DNA of 64,000 nt from Rhizobiaceae bacterium (GCA_023953905.1 JAMLJA010000009.1:1-64000), one strand, 5' to 3'. Shown: positions 18,236 to 26,408, counted from the stretch's first letter. The notes: generated by a model not told the origin, from the sequence alone. Program-made: numbers and translations.

Positions 18236-19456
18236 ATGAAAACGCTGTCCGGAAAGCGAATCCTTCTCATCATTGGAGGCGGTATCGCAGCGTACAAATC
18301 CCTCGATCTGATCCGACGCCTCCGCGAACGGGGCGCGTCGGTGCGTTGCGTGATGACGGCCGCCGCCCAGGAATTCGTGACCACGCTTTCTGTGGGTGCG
18401 CTCTCTGCCGATCATGTGTTCACAGACCTGTTCGACAGGCATGATGAACACGATGTCGGTCATATCCGCCTCTCGCGCGAGGCCGATCTCATCGTCGTGG
18501 CGCCCGCCACTGCGGATCTTATGGCCAAACTCGCCAACGGCCTGGCCAATGACCTTGCCTCCAACGTCTTGCTCGCCACCGACAAGCGCGTCTTGGTGGC
18601 GCCCGCGATGAATCCCAGGATGTGGAACCATCCGGCGACCCGCCGGAACCGCGCCACATTGGTTGCGGACGACGTGATTTTCGTGGGGCCGAACAGGGGA
18701 GAGATGGCCGAAAGCGGTGAAGCAGGCGAGGGCCGTATGGCCGAGCCACTGGAGATCGTGGCCTCTGTCGAGACAATGCTGGACGACGCGCCCAAGCCGC
18801 TTTCCGGCAAGAAGATCATCGTGACATCCGGCCCGACCCACGAACCGATCGATCCCGTCCGCTATATCGCGAACCGATCTTCCGGCAAGCAGGGGCACGC
18901 GATTGCGGCCGCGCTGGCGCGGTTGGGTGCCGATGTCCGGTTGGTGTCGGGGCCAGTGACGATTCCCGACCCGATGGGTGTGAAGACGGTGCATGTCGAA
19001 AGCGCGCGTGAAATGAAGGACGCTGTCGAGCAATTGCTTCCAGCGGACGCCGCGATCTTCGTGGCGGCAGTTGCGGATTGGCGCACCGCGGATGCGGCCG
19101 ACATTAAGATCAAGAAGGTCGCGGGAGAGGGGCCGCCCGCGCTGCAAATGGTCGAGAACCCGGACATCCTGGCCGGTATCGGCCATCATGTTCAGCGTCC
19201 CCACCTCGTTGTCGGCTTTGCCGCCGAAACGAACGATGTGCTTGAAAATGCACAGGCCAAGTTGAAGAAGAAAGGCGCCGATCTGATCGTAGCCAATGAC
19301 GTCAGCCAGCAAGGCGGCGCAATGGGCGGTGATCGTAACCGCGTTACAATCGTTTCCAAATCCGGTGTCGACCAGTGGGCAGATATGCCGAAAGAGGCCG
19401 TCGCCGATCGGCTTGCCGGTCTTATCGCGGAACGGCTGATGAGCGTGGCTGTCTGA
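18236..19456 (+). CDS. coaBC: bifunctional phosphopantothenoylcysteine decarboxylase / phosphopantothenate-cysteine ligase
   Basis: Two successive steps of coenzyme A synthesis in one 406-residue protein. The N-terminal flavin-dependent CoaC half has GGIAAYK and the substrate motif PAMNPRMW. The C-terminal CoaB half has TSGPTHEPIDPVRYI, VAAVADWR and LQMVENPDIL. The E. coli CoaC substrate clamp contains a Cys in ACGDVGPGRM; here the matching stretch reads ESGEAGEGRM without it, which I believe is common in alphaproteobacteria. The start at 18236 follows AGAGGATG. Confidence 0.94.
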   Translation: MKTLSGKRILLIIGGGIAAYKSLDLIRRLRERGASVRCVMTAAAQEFVTTLSVGALSADHVFTDLFDRHDEHDVGHIRLSREADLIVVAPATADLMAKLANGLANDLASNVLLATDKRVLVAPAMNPRMWNHPATRRNRATLVADDVIFVGPNRGEMAESGEAGEGRMAEPLEIVASVETMLDDAPKPLSGKKIIVTSGPTHEPIDPVRYIANRSSGKQGHAIAAALARLGADVRLVSGPVTIPDPMGVKTVHVESAREMKDAVEQLLPADAAIFVAAVADWRTADAADIKIKKVAGEGPPALQMVENPDILAGIGHHVQRPHLVVGFAAETNDVLENAQAKLKKKGADLIVANDVSQQGGAMGGDRNRVTIVSKSGVDQWADMPKEAVADRLAGLIAERLMSVAV

Positions 19457-19489
19457 ACTAGGTGATCAGTAGGCGGGCAGAGCGGCCTG

Positions 19490-20128
19490 CTACCAGCGCG
19501 CGACGAACCTGCCAGCGACCGCACCTGCCACGACGAGAATCGCGACGGCGAGCGGATAGAAGGTTGCCACGAAGAGCGGCGAATCGTCGGTGCAGTGCGC
19601 CGCGTAGAACGTAGCCGACAGACCTCCCGCGACCAGACCTGACACCGCTCCCGCCAGAGAGGGCCGCGTGGGTGCGCCGTTGCGCAAGGCGAACAGGAAA
19701 GCCGCCAGCGGGCCGATGCCGATCATCGGGATGAAAGTCATGCAGATGAGGGCGTTTGAGCCGATCCAGCGCGATTCGATCTGCGAGGGTGGAATGGCCA
19801 ATAGTTCGAGCCCGACCGCGATCAGCAAAAGAGCCGGGGCGAGCACAAGCGGGGCCATGGCGCGCGCGGGGTTCACGCCAGGAATTGCCAGTCCGCGCAA
19901 TGCCGCGAAAGCCGTCGCGAACAAGGCCAGCGTTACCACGAATTTGAACAGGAAGCGGATCGTATGGGCGGCATCCGCTATATCGCCGCGCGGTCCGATC
20001 GACATGAAGAACACGGCCGCCGCGATTGCCGCCGCCGCAAGCGCGGTGAGGCTCCACACGCGGCTCATGGACATGCCGCGCGGCGCGCCGTCGGCAGCAA
20101 GTGTCCTTATCAGGCGATCCGTTTCCAT
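19490..20128 (-). CDS. nrsF: NrsF-type membrane anti-sigma factor (DUF1109)
   Basis: Six-helix inner-membrane protein of 212 residues that should hold the adjacent SigF inactive. It has only two cysteines, Cys129 in a membrane segment and Cys179 in the YAAHCTDDSP loop. In Caulobacter NrsF two conserved cysteines are needed to respond to metals such as chromate and cadmium; position and spacing here fit that pair. Its ATG overlaps the sigma stop codon by one base, which favours coupled translation. Confidence 0.88.
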   Translation of the reverse strand: METDRLIRTLAADGAPRGMSMSRVWSLTALAAAAIAAAVFFMSIGPRGDIADAAHTIRFLFKFVVTLALFATAFAALRGLAIPGVNPARAMAPLVLAPALLLIAVGLELLAIPPSQIESRWIGSNALICMTFIPMIGIGPLAAFLFALRNGAPTRPSLAGAVSGLVAGGLSATFYAAHCTDDSPLFVATFYPLAVAILVVAGAVAGRFVARW

Positions 20129-20664
20129 CAGTTTCGTCCAAACTTCCTGGCTATCGCAGACAGTCCGCGATGCAAGGCGACCCGGACCGCGACCTCGGTC
20201 ATGCCGAGTTTTGTGGCCGTTTCGCCGATTGAATGCCCGTCAACCGAGACAGACGACACGACAGCCCTCTGTCCGGGGGCCAGCACCGCCAGCGCGCGAT
20301 CGATCTCCCGTTCGCTCGCCTGCTCCTCTCCTTCGGGCGCCGCCACGTCGAAATCTTCGTCCATCGTGACTTCCATGCGCCGCCCGGTCTTGCGGAAGGT
20401 GTCGATCAGCTTGAAACGGGCGATGGCATACAGCCACGGAGCGGCCGGGGCGTCCGTCCGCCATGTGTGGCGTTTCAGGTGTATGGCCAACAGCGTTTCC
20501 TGCACGATATCCTCGGGGTCGATTCCACCTTGTGTTATGCGCCGCCGCGCAAATCCGCGCACCAGACCTGCCGCCTTATCAAGGAATTTGGCGTAGGCAG
20601 CCTCGTCGCCTTCCACGGCAGCCCGCAGCAGTCGGGTGAGTTCGGCTTCCTCCCTTCCGTCCAA
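20128..20664 (-). CDS. sigF: ECF RNA polymerase sigma factor, SigF type
   Basis: A 178-residue extracytoplasmic-function sigma factor. Region 2 includes DPEDIVQETLLAIH and the APWLYAIARFKLIDTFRK promoter-melting helix; region 4 includes the helix-turn-helix GETATKLGMTEVAVRVALHRG. The TTG start at 20664 has AAGGAG seven bases upstream. Pairing with a DUF1109 anti-sigma and a facing bufferin operon matches Caulobacter SigF (ECF16 type). A SigF-like promoter ends just before its ribosome binding site, which suggests self-activation. Confidence 0.9.
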   Translation of the reverse strand: MDGREEAELTRLLRAAVEGDEAAYAKFLDKAAGLVRGFARRRITQGGIDPEDIVQETLLAIHLKRHTWRTDAPAAPWLYAIARFKLIDTFRKTGRRMEVTMDEDFDVAAPEGEEQASEREIDRALAVLAPGQRAVVSSVSVDGHSIGETATKLGMTEVAVRVALHRGLSAIARKFGRN

Positions 20665-20678
20665 CGGGACACTCCTTC

Positions 20679-20704
20679 TTCGCCGGCAAGGACGGCGCTG
20701 TTAC
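20679..20704 (-). promoter_or_regulatory. SigF-type promoter upstream of sigF
   Basis: On the minus strand GTAACA (20704-20699), 16 bases, then CGAA (20682-20679). Caulobacter SigF promoters are GTAACC-N16-CGAA, so this fits at all but one position. The expected start would fall around 20671-20674, so the sigF transcript would begin at or inside its AAGGAG, an almost leaderless arrangement. Confidence 0.65.
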
Positions 20705-20761
20705 ATCGGGGCGCAATATCATTCAGTCTTCCGGAAATGTCGATCACGAAGCCGTGAGCAG

Positions 20762-20787
20762 GTAACGTCACCCGCAACCGCAACGAA
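20762..20787 (+). promoter_or_regulatory. SigF-type promoter of the bufferin operon
   Basis: GTAACG (20762-20767), exactly 16 bases, then CGAA (20784-20787). This matches the GTAACC-N16-CGAA consensus known for Caulobacter SigF except for the last base of the first box. It lies 53 bases upstream of the bufferin start codon and points toward it. Confidence 0.8.
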
Positions 20788-20840
20788 GGACTGGATACGC
20801 GGCCGGTGAGCGGTCGCGCCAACTTTCGGGAGAATGACTC

Positions 20841-21128
20841 ATGAACCGCAATTCCGCTGCGCTGGCCCTGGCTGGCTCGCTTGCTGCTGCCCTCACGACT
20901 GCTGCTTTTGCAACTCCGATGACTGCCGAGCAGATGAAGGGCAACGAGAAATGCTATGGCATCGCGCTGGCTGGCCAGAACGATTGCGCGGCCGGCCCCG
21001 GTACGACCTGCGCCGGCACCTCGACAATGGACTATCAGGGCAACGCCTGGAAGGCCGTGCCAGCCGGTACCTGCACAAGCATGGATGTGAACGGCCATAT
21101 GGGTTCGCTTGAACCCATGAAGGGCTGA
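20841..21128 (+). CDS. bufA: bufferin precursor peptide, BufA1 family (DUF2282)
   Basis: A 95-residue exported RiPP precursor. A signal peptide runs to AAFA (residue 24). The mature part has exactly four cysteines: Cys38 in NEKCYGIA, Cys49 in GQNDCA, Cys57 in TTCAGT and Cys78 in PAGTC, the bufferin pattern. In studied bufferins the neighbouring MNIO enzyme oxidises cysteines to create copper-binding groups, protecting the periplasm from copper. It is the first gene after the SigF promoter and is followed by a hairpin that could raise its level over the downstream genes. Confidence 0.9.
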   Translation: MNRNSAALALAGSLAAALTTAAFATPMTAEQMKGNEKCYGIALAGQNDCAAGPGTTCAGTSTMDYQGNAWKAVPAGTCTSMDVNGHMGSLEPMKG

Positions 21129-21136
21129 GTCACAAC

Positions 21137-21163
21137 TGAGGGGTCCGCGTTGCGGGCCCCTCA
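21137..21163 (+). terminator. hairpin between bufA and bufB (partial terminator or mRNA stabiliser)
   Basis: A 12-bp stem (21137-21148 with 21152-21163, one G-U pair) closes on a three-base loop GTT. No T-run follows, so it is more likely a processing or stability element than a full terminator. Such hairpins often keep a precursor-peptide message abundant relative to its modifying enzyme. Confidence 0.6.
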
Positions 21164-21186
21164 ATTCTAAAGCGATGGAGGTTTGG

Positions 21187-22059
21187 ATGCTCGAGAGAAA
21201 CGCTTTGACGCTGCCCGCACGGGCCGGTCTGGGGCTCAAGCCGGAACATTATGGCGCTATACTGGATGGCAAGCCGGATGTCGGCTTCTTTGAAGTCCAC
21301 GCTGAAAATTACATGGGCGCGGGTGGCCCGCCCCACCGATATCTCGAGGCGATCACCGAGCGCTATCCGCTTTCGCTCCACGGTGTCGGATTGTCCATCG
21401 GCGCGGCCCGTCCGCTTGATCCCGATCACCTTTCCCGATTGCGCGCTCTGGTCGATCGCTACAATCCGCAGAGTTTTTCGGAGCATCTCGCCTGGTCGAC
21501 GCATGATTGCGGTTTCCTCAACGATCTTCTTCCGCTCCCCTATACGCCCGAGACGCTGGCGCGCGTATCCAGCCATGTGGATCAGACCCAGCAGGCGCTT
21601 GGACGACGCATGCTTCTGGAGAACCCTTCGACCTATATTCTGTTCGAAGAGAGCACGATTGACGAGATCGACTTCCTGGAAGCGGTCGCGGAGCGCACCG
21701 GCTGCGGACTCCTGCTCGACGTGAACAATGTCATGGTGTCGGCGGTCAATCATCGTCTCGACCCGTTCGTCTACATCGATCGCTTCCCGATGAATCGCGT
21801 CGGCGAGATTCATCTGGGCGGATATGATGAAGCCGTGGACAGCGCAGGGGATCGGCTCCTGATCGATGCACATGGCAGCGAGGTGAAGAGCGACGTCTTC
21901 GAACTCTACGAGTACACGCTCGCGCGCGGCGGTCCTTTGCCCACTCTGGTTGAGTGGGACAATGACGTCCCCGATTTTGCAACGCTTTTTGCCGAAGCCC
22001 ACCGCGTCGACACGGCTCTGCATGCTGAGGCCGAACGTCGAAACAGCCGGGCCGCGTGA
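21187..22059 (+). CDS. bufB: bufferin-modifying MNIO enzyme, BufB (DUF692)
   Basis: Multinuclear non-heme iron oxidase of 290 residues that should modify cysteines of BufA. Metal-ligand segments of the family are visible in order: [41 protein letters not shown] and EWDNDVP, on a TIM-barrel-like layout. I start it at the ATG at 21187 because GGAGG lies six bases upstream; the ATG at 21175 overlaps that same site. It overlaps the next gene by GTGA. Confidence 0.92.
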   Translation: MLERNALTLPARAGLGLKPEHYGAILDGKPDVGFFEVHAENYMGAGGPPHRYLEAITERYPLSLHGVGLSIGAARPLDPDHLSRLRALVDRYNPQSFSEHLAWSTHDCGFLNDLLPLPYTPETLARVSSHVDQTQQALGRRMLLENPSTYILFEESTIDEIDFLEAVAERTGCGLLLDVNNVMVSAVNHRLDPFVYIDRFPMNRVGEIHLGGYDEAVDSAGDRLLIDAHGSEVKSDVFELYEYTLARGGPLPTLVEWDNDVPDFATLFAEAHRVDTALHAEAERRNSRAA

Positions 22060-22844
22060 CGGCCATGGATATCCTTGTCTGCCAGTCGGCCTTCGCGCAG
22101 GCGCTGCTTGATCCAGCAGCCCCGCTTCCCGCCAATGTGGGATCGGCAAGAGGCGAAAGTGACCCCGCACGCTTCGCCGTCTATCGCAACAACGTCTATG
22201 TCGGTCTGACCTCGGCGCTGGCGAGGCGATTCCCGGTGACTGCCCGCCTGGTGGGCGAGGAGTTCTTTACCGGAATGGCGCGGGTCTATGCAGCGAGTGC
22301 AAAGCCGCGCTCCCCGCTGATGTTCGAATATGGCGACACGTTTCCGGAATTTGTATCCGGTTTCGGACCTGCGAGGGCATTGCCCTATCTCGCTGACGTA
22401 TCGCGCCTGGAAGTCGCATGGTCGCGCGCCTACCACGCTGCAGATGCGAAACCGCTGAGTGTCGGCGATTTTTCCGCCATTGATCCCGCGATGCTTGCGC
22501 GCGTGAAACTCATCCTGCACCCATCGGCGTCGCTGGTCGATTCCTCGTATCCTGCCGGTTCGATCTGGCAGGCCCACCAGTCAACCGAGGTCTCCGCAGT
22601 CCGTGCAGCCGGATCCGAATTGGTTCTGATTGTTCGGCCTCAGATGCAAGTCAATGTCTGCATCCTTCCGCCAGGCCCGGATCGGGTTTTTGCGCGAGCG
22701 GTTGCCAACGGCGAGACGCTTGGGGAGGCTGCCATCCAGTCGATGGCGGACAGCCCTTCATTCGATTTCGGTGGCGCACTGGTCGGCCTCCTGTCGCTTG
22801 GCGCGATCGCTGCAATAGAAATTTCGACGGAGGAAGCATCATGA
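22056..22844 (+). CDS. bufC: BufC-type partner protein (DUF2063, putative DNA-binding domain)
   Basis: A 262-residue protein of the DUF2063/HvfC/BufC family, the usual partner that delivers the precursor to the MNIO enzyme. The N-terminal helical domain includes [21 protein letters not shown], close to the YRNNV signature of this family, and [19 protein letters not shown] at 22056 overlaps the bufB stop; the ATG at 22065 is an alternative. It overlaps the DoxX gene by ATGA. Confidence 0.88.
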   Translation: MTAMDILVCQSAFAQALLDPAAPLPANVGSARGESDPARFAVYRNNVYVGLTSALARRFPVTARLVGEEFFTGMARVYAASAKPRSPLMFEYGDTFPEFVSGFGPARALPYLADVSRLEVAWSRAYHAADAKPLSVGDFSAIDPAMLARVKLILHPSASLVDSSYPAGSIWQAHQSTEVSAVRAAGSELVLIVRPQMQVNVCILPPGPDRVFARAVANGETLGEAAIQSMADSPSFDFGGALVGLLSLGAIAAIEISTEEAS

Positions 22845-23341
22845 ACGTTCAGGCAACTGGCTATGCGCCGGCGCGGTTCCGGTCGCTGCTTGCAAGCGTG
22901 GAAGACAGGTTGGCCGCGATTCCGCGTTGCATTCCGCTACTTGTGCTGCGACTCGCGCTCGCGGTCCCGTTCTACAAATCCGGTCTCACCAAATGGGACG
23001 GATTTCTCAATCTGTCCAGTGGTGCCGAATTCCTCTTCTTTTCCGAGTTCAAGCTCCACATTCTCGGCCAGCAATATCCGTATCCGTTCCCGCTCGTGAT
23101 GGCATACGGCGCTGGAATCATGGAGATATTGTTGCCAATCCTGCTGGTGTTCGGCCTGTTGACGCGCTTTGCCGCTCTCGGTCTGCTTGTGATGACGGCA
23201 ATCATTCAGATCACCGTGCCGGAGGGATGGGCGAACTTCCATCTGCCATGGGCTGCCATGGCTCTCGCGCTCGTGGTTTTTGGCCCGGGAGCGATCTCCG
23301 TCGACAGGCTCATCGGCGGCTCCCGTTCCGCAAGCAACTAA
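22841..23341 (+). CDS. DoxX-family membrane protein of the bufferin operon
   Basis: A 166-residue protein with four predicted transmembrane helices and the DoxX signature PFYKSGLTKWDGF near residue 47. DoxX proteins recur at the end of bufferin operons and may take part in electron transfer or quinone-linked redox chemistry; no exact role is established. The ATGA overlap with bufC places it in the same transcript. Confidence 0.88.
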   Translation: MNVQATGYAPARFRSLLASVEDRLAAIPRCIPLLVLRLALAVPFYKSGLTKWDGFLNLSSGAEFLFFSEFKLHILGQQYPYPFPLVMAYGAGIMEILLPILLVFGLLTRFAALGLLVMTAIIQITVPEGWANFHLPWAAMALALVVFGPGAISVDRLIGGSRSASN

Positions 23342-23370
23342 GTTTCTGGCAGAAGTAACTCCGCAGTGCA

Positions 23371-23416
23371 GGCAAGCAATCGTTACAGAATCGTCGCTTG
23401 CCCGGCATAAAGCCGG
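23371..23416 (+). repeat. paired hairpins downstream of the bufferin operon
   Basis: GGCAAGC (23371-23377) pairs with GCTTGCC (23396-23402), and immediately after CCGGC (23402-23406) pairs with GCCGG (23412-23416) around ATAAA. Neither is followed by a T-run. They may mark the 3' end of the bufferin message by protecting it or weakly terminating it. Confidence 0.4.
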
Positions 23417-23463
23417 CATGAAACAGCCATATTGTTCGCTTTGACTCGACACGGGCAACCGCA

Positions 23464-23482
23464 CCTGCCAAGTTTTGGCAGG
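23464..23482. promoter_or_regulatory. perfect dyad upstream of the caspase gene
   Basis: CCTGCCAA, three bases GTT, TTGGCAGG: an exact eight-base inverted repeat ending 22 bases before the caspase start codon. It could be a repressor operator or an RNA hairpin controlling access to the start region. Confidence 0.5.
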
Positions 23483-23504
23483 CGCATGGGACAATTGGGC
23501 TGGG

Positions 23505-25628
23505 ATGAAACGGAACTTGTCAGTTCTGTTCTTGACGTTCTGCGTATGCGTGGCGCTTTCGTCATTCGCGCGCGCAGAGACGCGTGCACTTGTCGTTGGC
23601 GTGTCGGGTTATCCGGCGCTGGCCGAGGCGTTGCGACTGACCGGCCCCGGCAACGACACACGCGAATTCGCCAACTCCATTGTGCGCCTCGGCGTGCCTG
23701 CTCAGAATGTGACTGTGCTCGCTGATGGCGTTGCTGATCTGACGGAGGGGATTGTGGCTCCGGGACCCGGAACCAAGGCGGCAATTCTTTCCGGCCTCAA
23801 GCAGATGGAGGCTGATAGTGCGCCTGGTGATCTGGTTGTCTTCTATTTCTCCGGACACGGTTCCCAGCAGCCAGACCTCGATGGCGACGAGCAGGGCAAT
23901 GCGGACGAGATCTTTCTGCCCTATGACGTTGGCAAGTGGGGCAAAGAGGGCGTTGAAAATGCCCTGATTGACGATGAATTGCGTGTCCGGATCGATGCGA
24001 TCCTCGACAAGGGGACCGACTTCTTCGGCGTGATCGACGCGTGTCATTCGGCAACCGGCTTCCGGGACATTCCGGGTTCGGACGCAAAATCCCGCGAAGT
24101 CTCACCGTTGGATCTCGGCGTGCCATCGTTCAACGCGCCGCGTTCACGTCAGGCTCTGGTGGGAAACACGTGGCCCGCAACGGGCAAACGCGGCCGCGCC
24201 GCTTTCTTCTATGCCGCTCAGGAAAGTGAGGAAGCGCTCGAAAAGGTGCCGCCCAATGGTGAGGCGGGCCAGAATTTCGGGGTTTTCACCTATCACCTGG
24301 TGAAACGGCTGAACGCTACGCCCAACCTCACCTATCGCAACCTGCATCAGGCAATCATGTCTGACATCAAGCGCAACACGCTGATGGCCACGCAGACCCC
24401 GGAGATCGAAGGCGATCTGATCGACGAGCCGGTGCTGAGGATTGGCAATGCTCCTGCTCGCCGCCAATGGCGCGCGTTCGGCGGAAAGCTCCAGGCTGGG
24501 CAGCTCGACGGTATCACCAGGGGTTCGATTGTCGGCCTTTACGCTGATCCTGCTGATCCCGATGACGCGGTAATCTCCTTTGGCCTCGTCGATGAAGCCG
24601 GTGCGACGCGTAGCGTAATCTCGCCGACCGCATATCCGTGCGGCGAAGATGGCAACTGCACGCCGGTGGATGAGGCGGCTTTCAAAAAGGCTCGATTTGC
24701 GCGGCTGGTAGCCAGTGCGGTCGACCTGACCATCAGTCTGTCGGAGCCGATACGCATCGATTCTGACGATGACCATGACTATGCGGCTCCGCTTGCGGCT
24801 TTGCGTGAGGCGGTCGCGACCCCTCCGCTCAACGCGCGGGTGTCGCAAAAGAAGTTTGGCTACGACATCGCTGTCGGATTGGTCGACGGGAAGCTCGCCT
24901 TTGCCTCGAGCGCTGGCGCCATCGACAGCAATGGCGCGAACTCCGCACCGCGCCTGACGCTTCCGGCCGATCCGACCGCAGCGACAGCCGCCGTCTCCGA
25001 TGCGATTCACAGGATCGGGCAGGCGGTGGCCCTGCAACGGCTCGGGGAGAGTCCGAACTCGGCCGCCGATAGCGGACTGTCGACACTCATGTCTGTCCAT
25101 CGCGCGAAAGACCACGCTCTGCGCGACGGCGCGTGCTCCACCAATCGCGAAGACTATGAGCCGCCTCAAAAGGTCGACGCCGTTCCAAGTTTCGGGGAGT
25201 GCGACATCGTCTCGGTGGAGATGAAGAATGACGGGCGCAAGCCGCTCGACGTAACCGCGCTGCTTGTCGGCTCGGATTTTTCGCTGGTTCCCGTCTGGCC
25301 GCAAGACGGCGCTTCGAGCCGCATTCTCCAATCGGAAAGCAAGACGGCTGACATGCTTCAGATGGCGCCCGGGGCGCTGGCTGCGGCTGACGAGCGATTG
25401 ATCTTCATCGCCGTGCCTGGCGTCGGGCGCGCAAATGTCGTGTTTGACAATCTGGCTCAGGAGGGCCTGCGCGCCGCGCCGGACGACCACCCAACCATTG
25501 CCGCGATCCGAGAACGCGTGGCGACCGCACTCCACGGCACCAGCCGCGCAACCACACCGGCGCGAGGGAAAGTCGAGGAAGAGATGTCGATCAGCATCAT
25601 GCCTTTTCATGTCGAAAAGGGTCGCTGA
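23505..25628 (+). CDS. secreted caspase-family protease (peptidase C14)
   Basis: A 707-residue exported protein. The signal peptide (MKRNLSVLFL start, cleavage after ARA at residue 24) sets the ATG at 23505. The caspase p20-like domain (about 27-320) has both catalytic residues: His118 in YFSGHGS and Cys180 in VIDACHSATG, with an acidic calcium-site-like stretch DLDGDEQGNADEIFLP typical of metacaspase relatives. The rest (about 320-707) resembles the extracytoplasmic part of other long bacterial caspases, with a segment VPVWPQDG of a DUF4384-like domain. Relatives in this clan usually cut after Arg or Lys. A small Cys-rich secreted protein follows 150 bases later. Confidence 0.87.
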   Translation: MKRNLSVLFLTFCVCVALSSFARAETRALVVGVSGYPALAEALRLTGPGNDTREFANSIVRLGVPAQNVTVLADGVADLTEGIVAPGPGTKAAILSGLKQMEADSAPGDLVVFYFSGHGSQQPDLDGDEQGNADEIFLPYDVGKWGKEGVENALIDDELRVRIDAILDKGTDFFGVIDACHSATGFRDIPGSDAKSREVSPLDLGVPSFNAPRSRQALVGNTWPATGKRGRAAFFYAAQESEEALEKVPPNGEAGQNFGVFTYHLVKRLNATPNLTYRNLHQAIMSDIKRNTLMATQTPEIEGDLIDEPVLRIGNAPARRQWRAFGGKLQAGQLDGITRGSIVGLYADPADPDDAVISFGLVDEAGATRSVISPTAYPCGEDGNCTPVDEAAFKKARFARLVASAVDLTISLSEPIRIDSDDDHDYAAPLAALREAVATPPLNARVSQKKFGYDIAVGLVDGKLAFASSAGAIDSNGANSAPRLTLPADPTAATAAVSDAIHRIGQAVALQRLGESPNSAADSGLSTLMSVHRAKDHALRDGACSTNREDYEPPQKVDAVPSFGECDIVSVEMKNDGRKPLDVTALLVGSDFSLVPVWPQDGASSRILQSESKTADMLQMAPGALAAADERLIFIAVPGVGRANVVFDNLAQEGLRAAPDDHPTIAAIRERVATALHGTSRATTPARGKVEEEMSISIMPFHVEKGR

Positions 25629-25777
25629 GCGGCAAGCAGATTGATGCTGCCTTGGCAGCATCCCAGAGGATCCGAATGCCGGTTTGCTTGGAAGGGAGGC
25701 GCCGGAATGAGGATTGCCGGGTGGTTGTGTTGCCCCCGGGACTGACGTGCCAAAACAACAGATAGAGGACGGACACA

Positions 25778-26224
25778 ATGAAAAAACTGGCAATTGCAGC
25801 ATTCCTTGTCTCCACCAGTCTCACGATGGGCGCATCCGTGGCCCAGGAGGCGAAGCAGGATCTGACGCCTGCACAGCAGACCGAAAATCGCATGATCCTG
25901 GAAACGGCGCGCAATCTCGTCAGCTATGGGGAAGCGAAGTCCGACCCACTCGCGCTAGTGACCGCCGCCAAGATGATGGCAAGCGTTCCCGGCAGGGTCC
26001 TGGCCGATGACGCCAAGGGTGAGGCTGGAGCCGACAAGGCACCGGCGTTCGATATCGAAGGCGTGCTGAAAAAGGCCGAGGACATCGCGCAGGGCGACGA
26101 GTTGATCACCAAGGTTGCCGGCGATGTACGCACCATGGCCGAAGCCAACTCCAAGGCGGTCTGCTACTGGGAATACTACTGCTACTACAATGGTTGGTGC
26201 GAATACGCTTACGCCTGCTGGTAA
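25778..26224 (+). CDS. small secreted protein with periodic Cys/aromatic C-terminal tail
   Basis: A 148-residue protein I do not recognise. It has a signal peptide ending near residue 22 (cleavage before QEAK), a hydrophilic helical body and an extraordinary tail. Cysteines at 129, 135, 141 and 147 are spaced exactly C-x5-C-x5-C-x5-C, followed by the terminal Trp148. In residues 129-148 there are seven Tyr and three Trp, and no cysteine occurs elsewhere. Lys126 lies just before the tail, a plausible site for the Lys/Arg-cutting caspase encoded upstream. AGAGGAC precedes the ATG. Options are a disulfide or metal-binding array, a RiPP-like core, or an envelope structural protein. Confidence 0.75.
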   Translation: MKKLAIAAFLVSTSLTMGASVAQEAKQDLTPAQQTENRMILETARNLVSYGEAKSDPLALVTAAKMMASVPGRVLADDAKGEAGADKAPAFDIEGVLKKAEDIAQGDELITKVAGDVRTMAEANSKAVCYWEYYCYYNGWCEYAYACW

Positions 26225-26238
26225 GCCGACCTGTCTTT

Positions 26239-26250
26239 CCGGAATTCCGG
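26239..26250. repeat. 12-base perfect palindrome
   Basis: CCGGAATTCCGG, directly after the tail-protein gene and just before its terminator. With no loop it would not fold well as RNA; it may be incidental or a protein-binding site. Confidence 0.35.
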
Positions 26251-26256
26251 TTTGGG

Positions 26257-26292
26257 ACCTCCGCGGCAAGATCGCTGCGGGGGTTTTCTTTT
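26257..26292 (+). terminator. intrinsic terminator after the Cys-tail protein gene
   Basis: ACCTCCGC (26257-26264) pairs with GCGGGGGT (26277-26284) around a 12-base loop and is followed by TTTT-C-TTTT. This closes the caspase/Cys-tail unit. Confidence 0.75.
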
Positions 26293-26408
26293 CCATTGAT
26301 CTCATGTTTCTGTCGTGCAGGATCGGGATCGGGCACGCGTCCGATCAATTTGAATGCTATAGGCCTTGCCGGCGCTGTCGTCGGCTCGGAAATACCCAGA
26401 GATCACGC

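Noticed and set aside
23355..23380. GTAACT before the caspase gene as a third SigF-type promoter
   Set aside because: At 16 bases downstream the sequence is CAAT, not CGAA, so the -10 box is missing.
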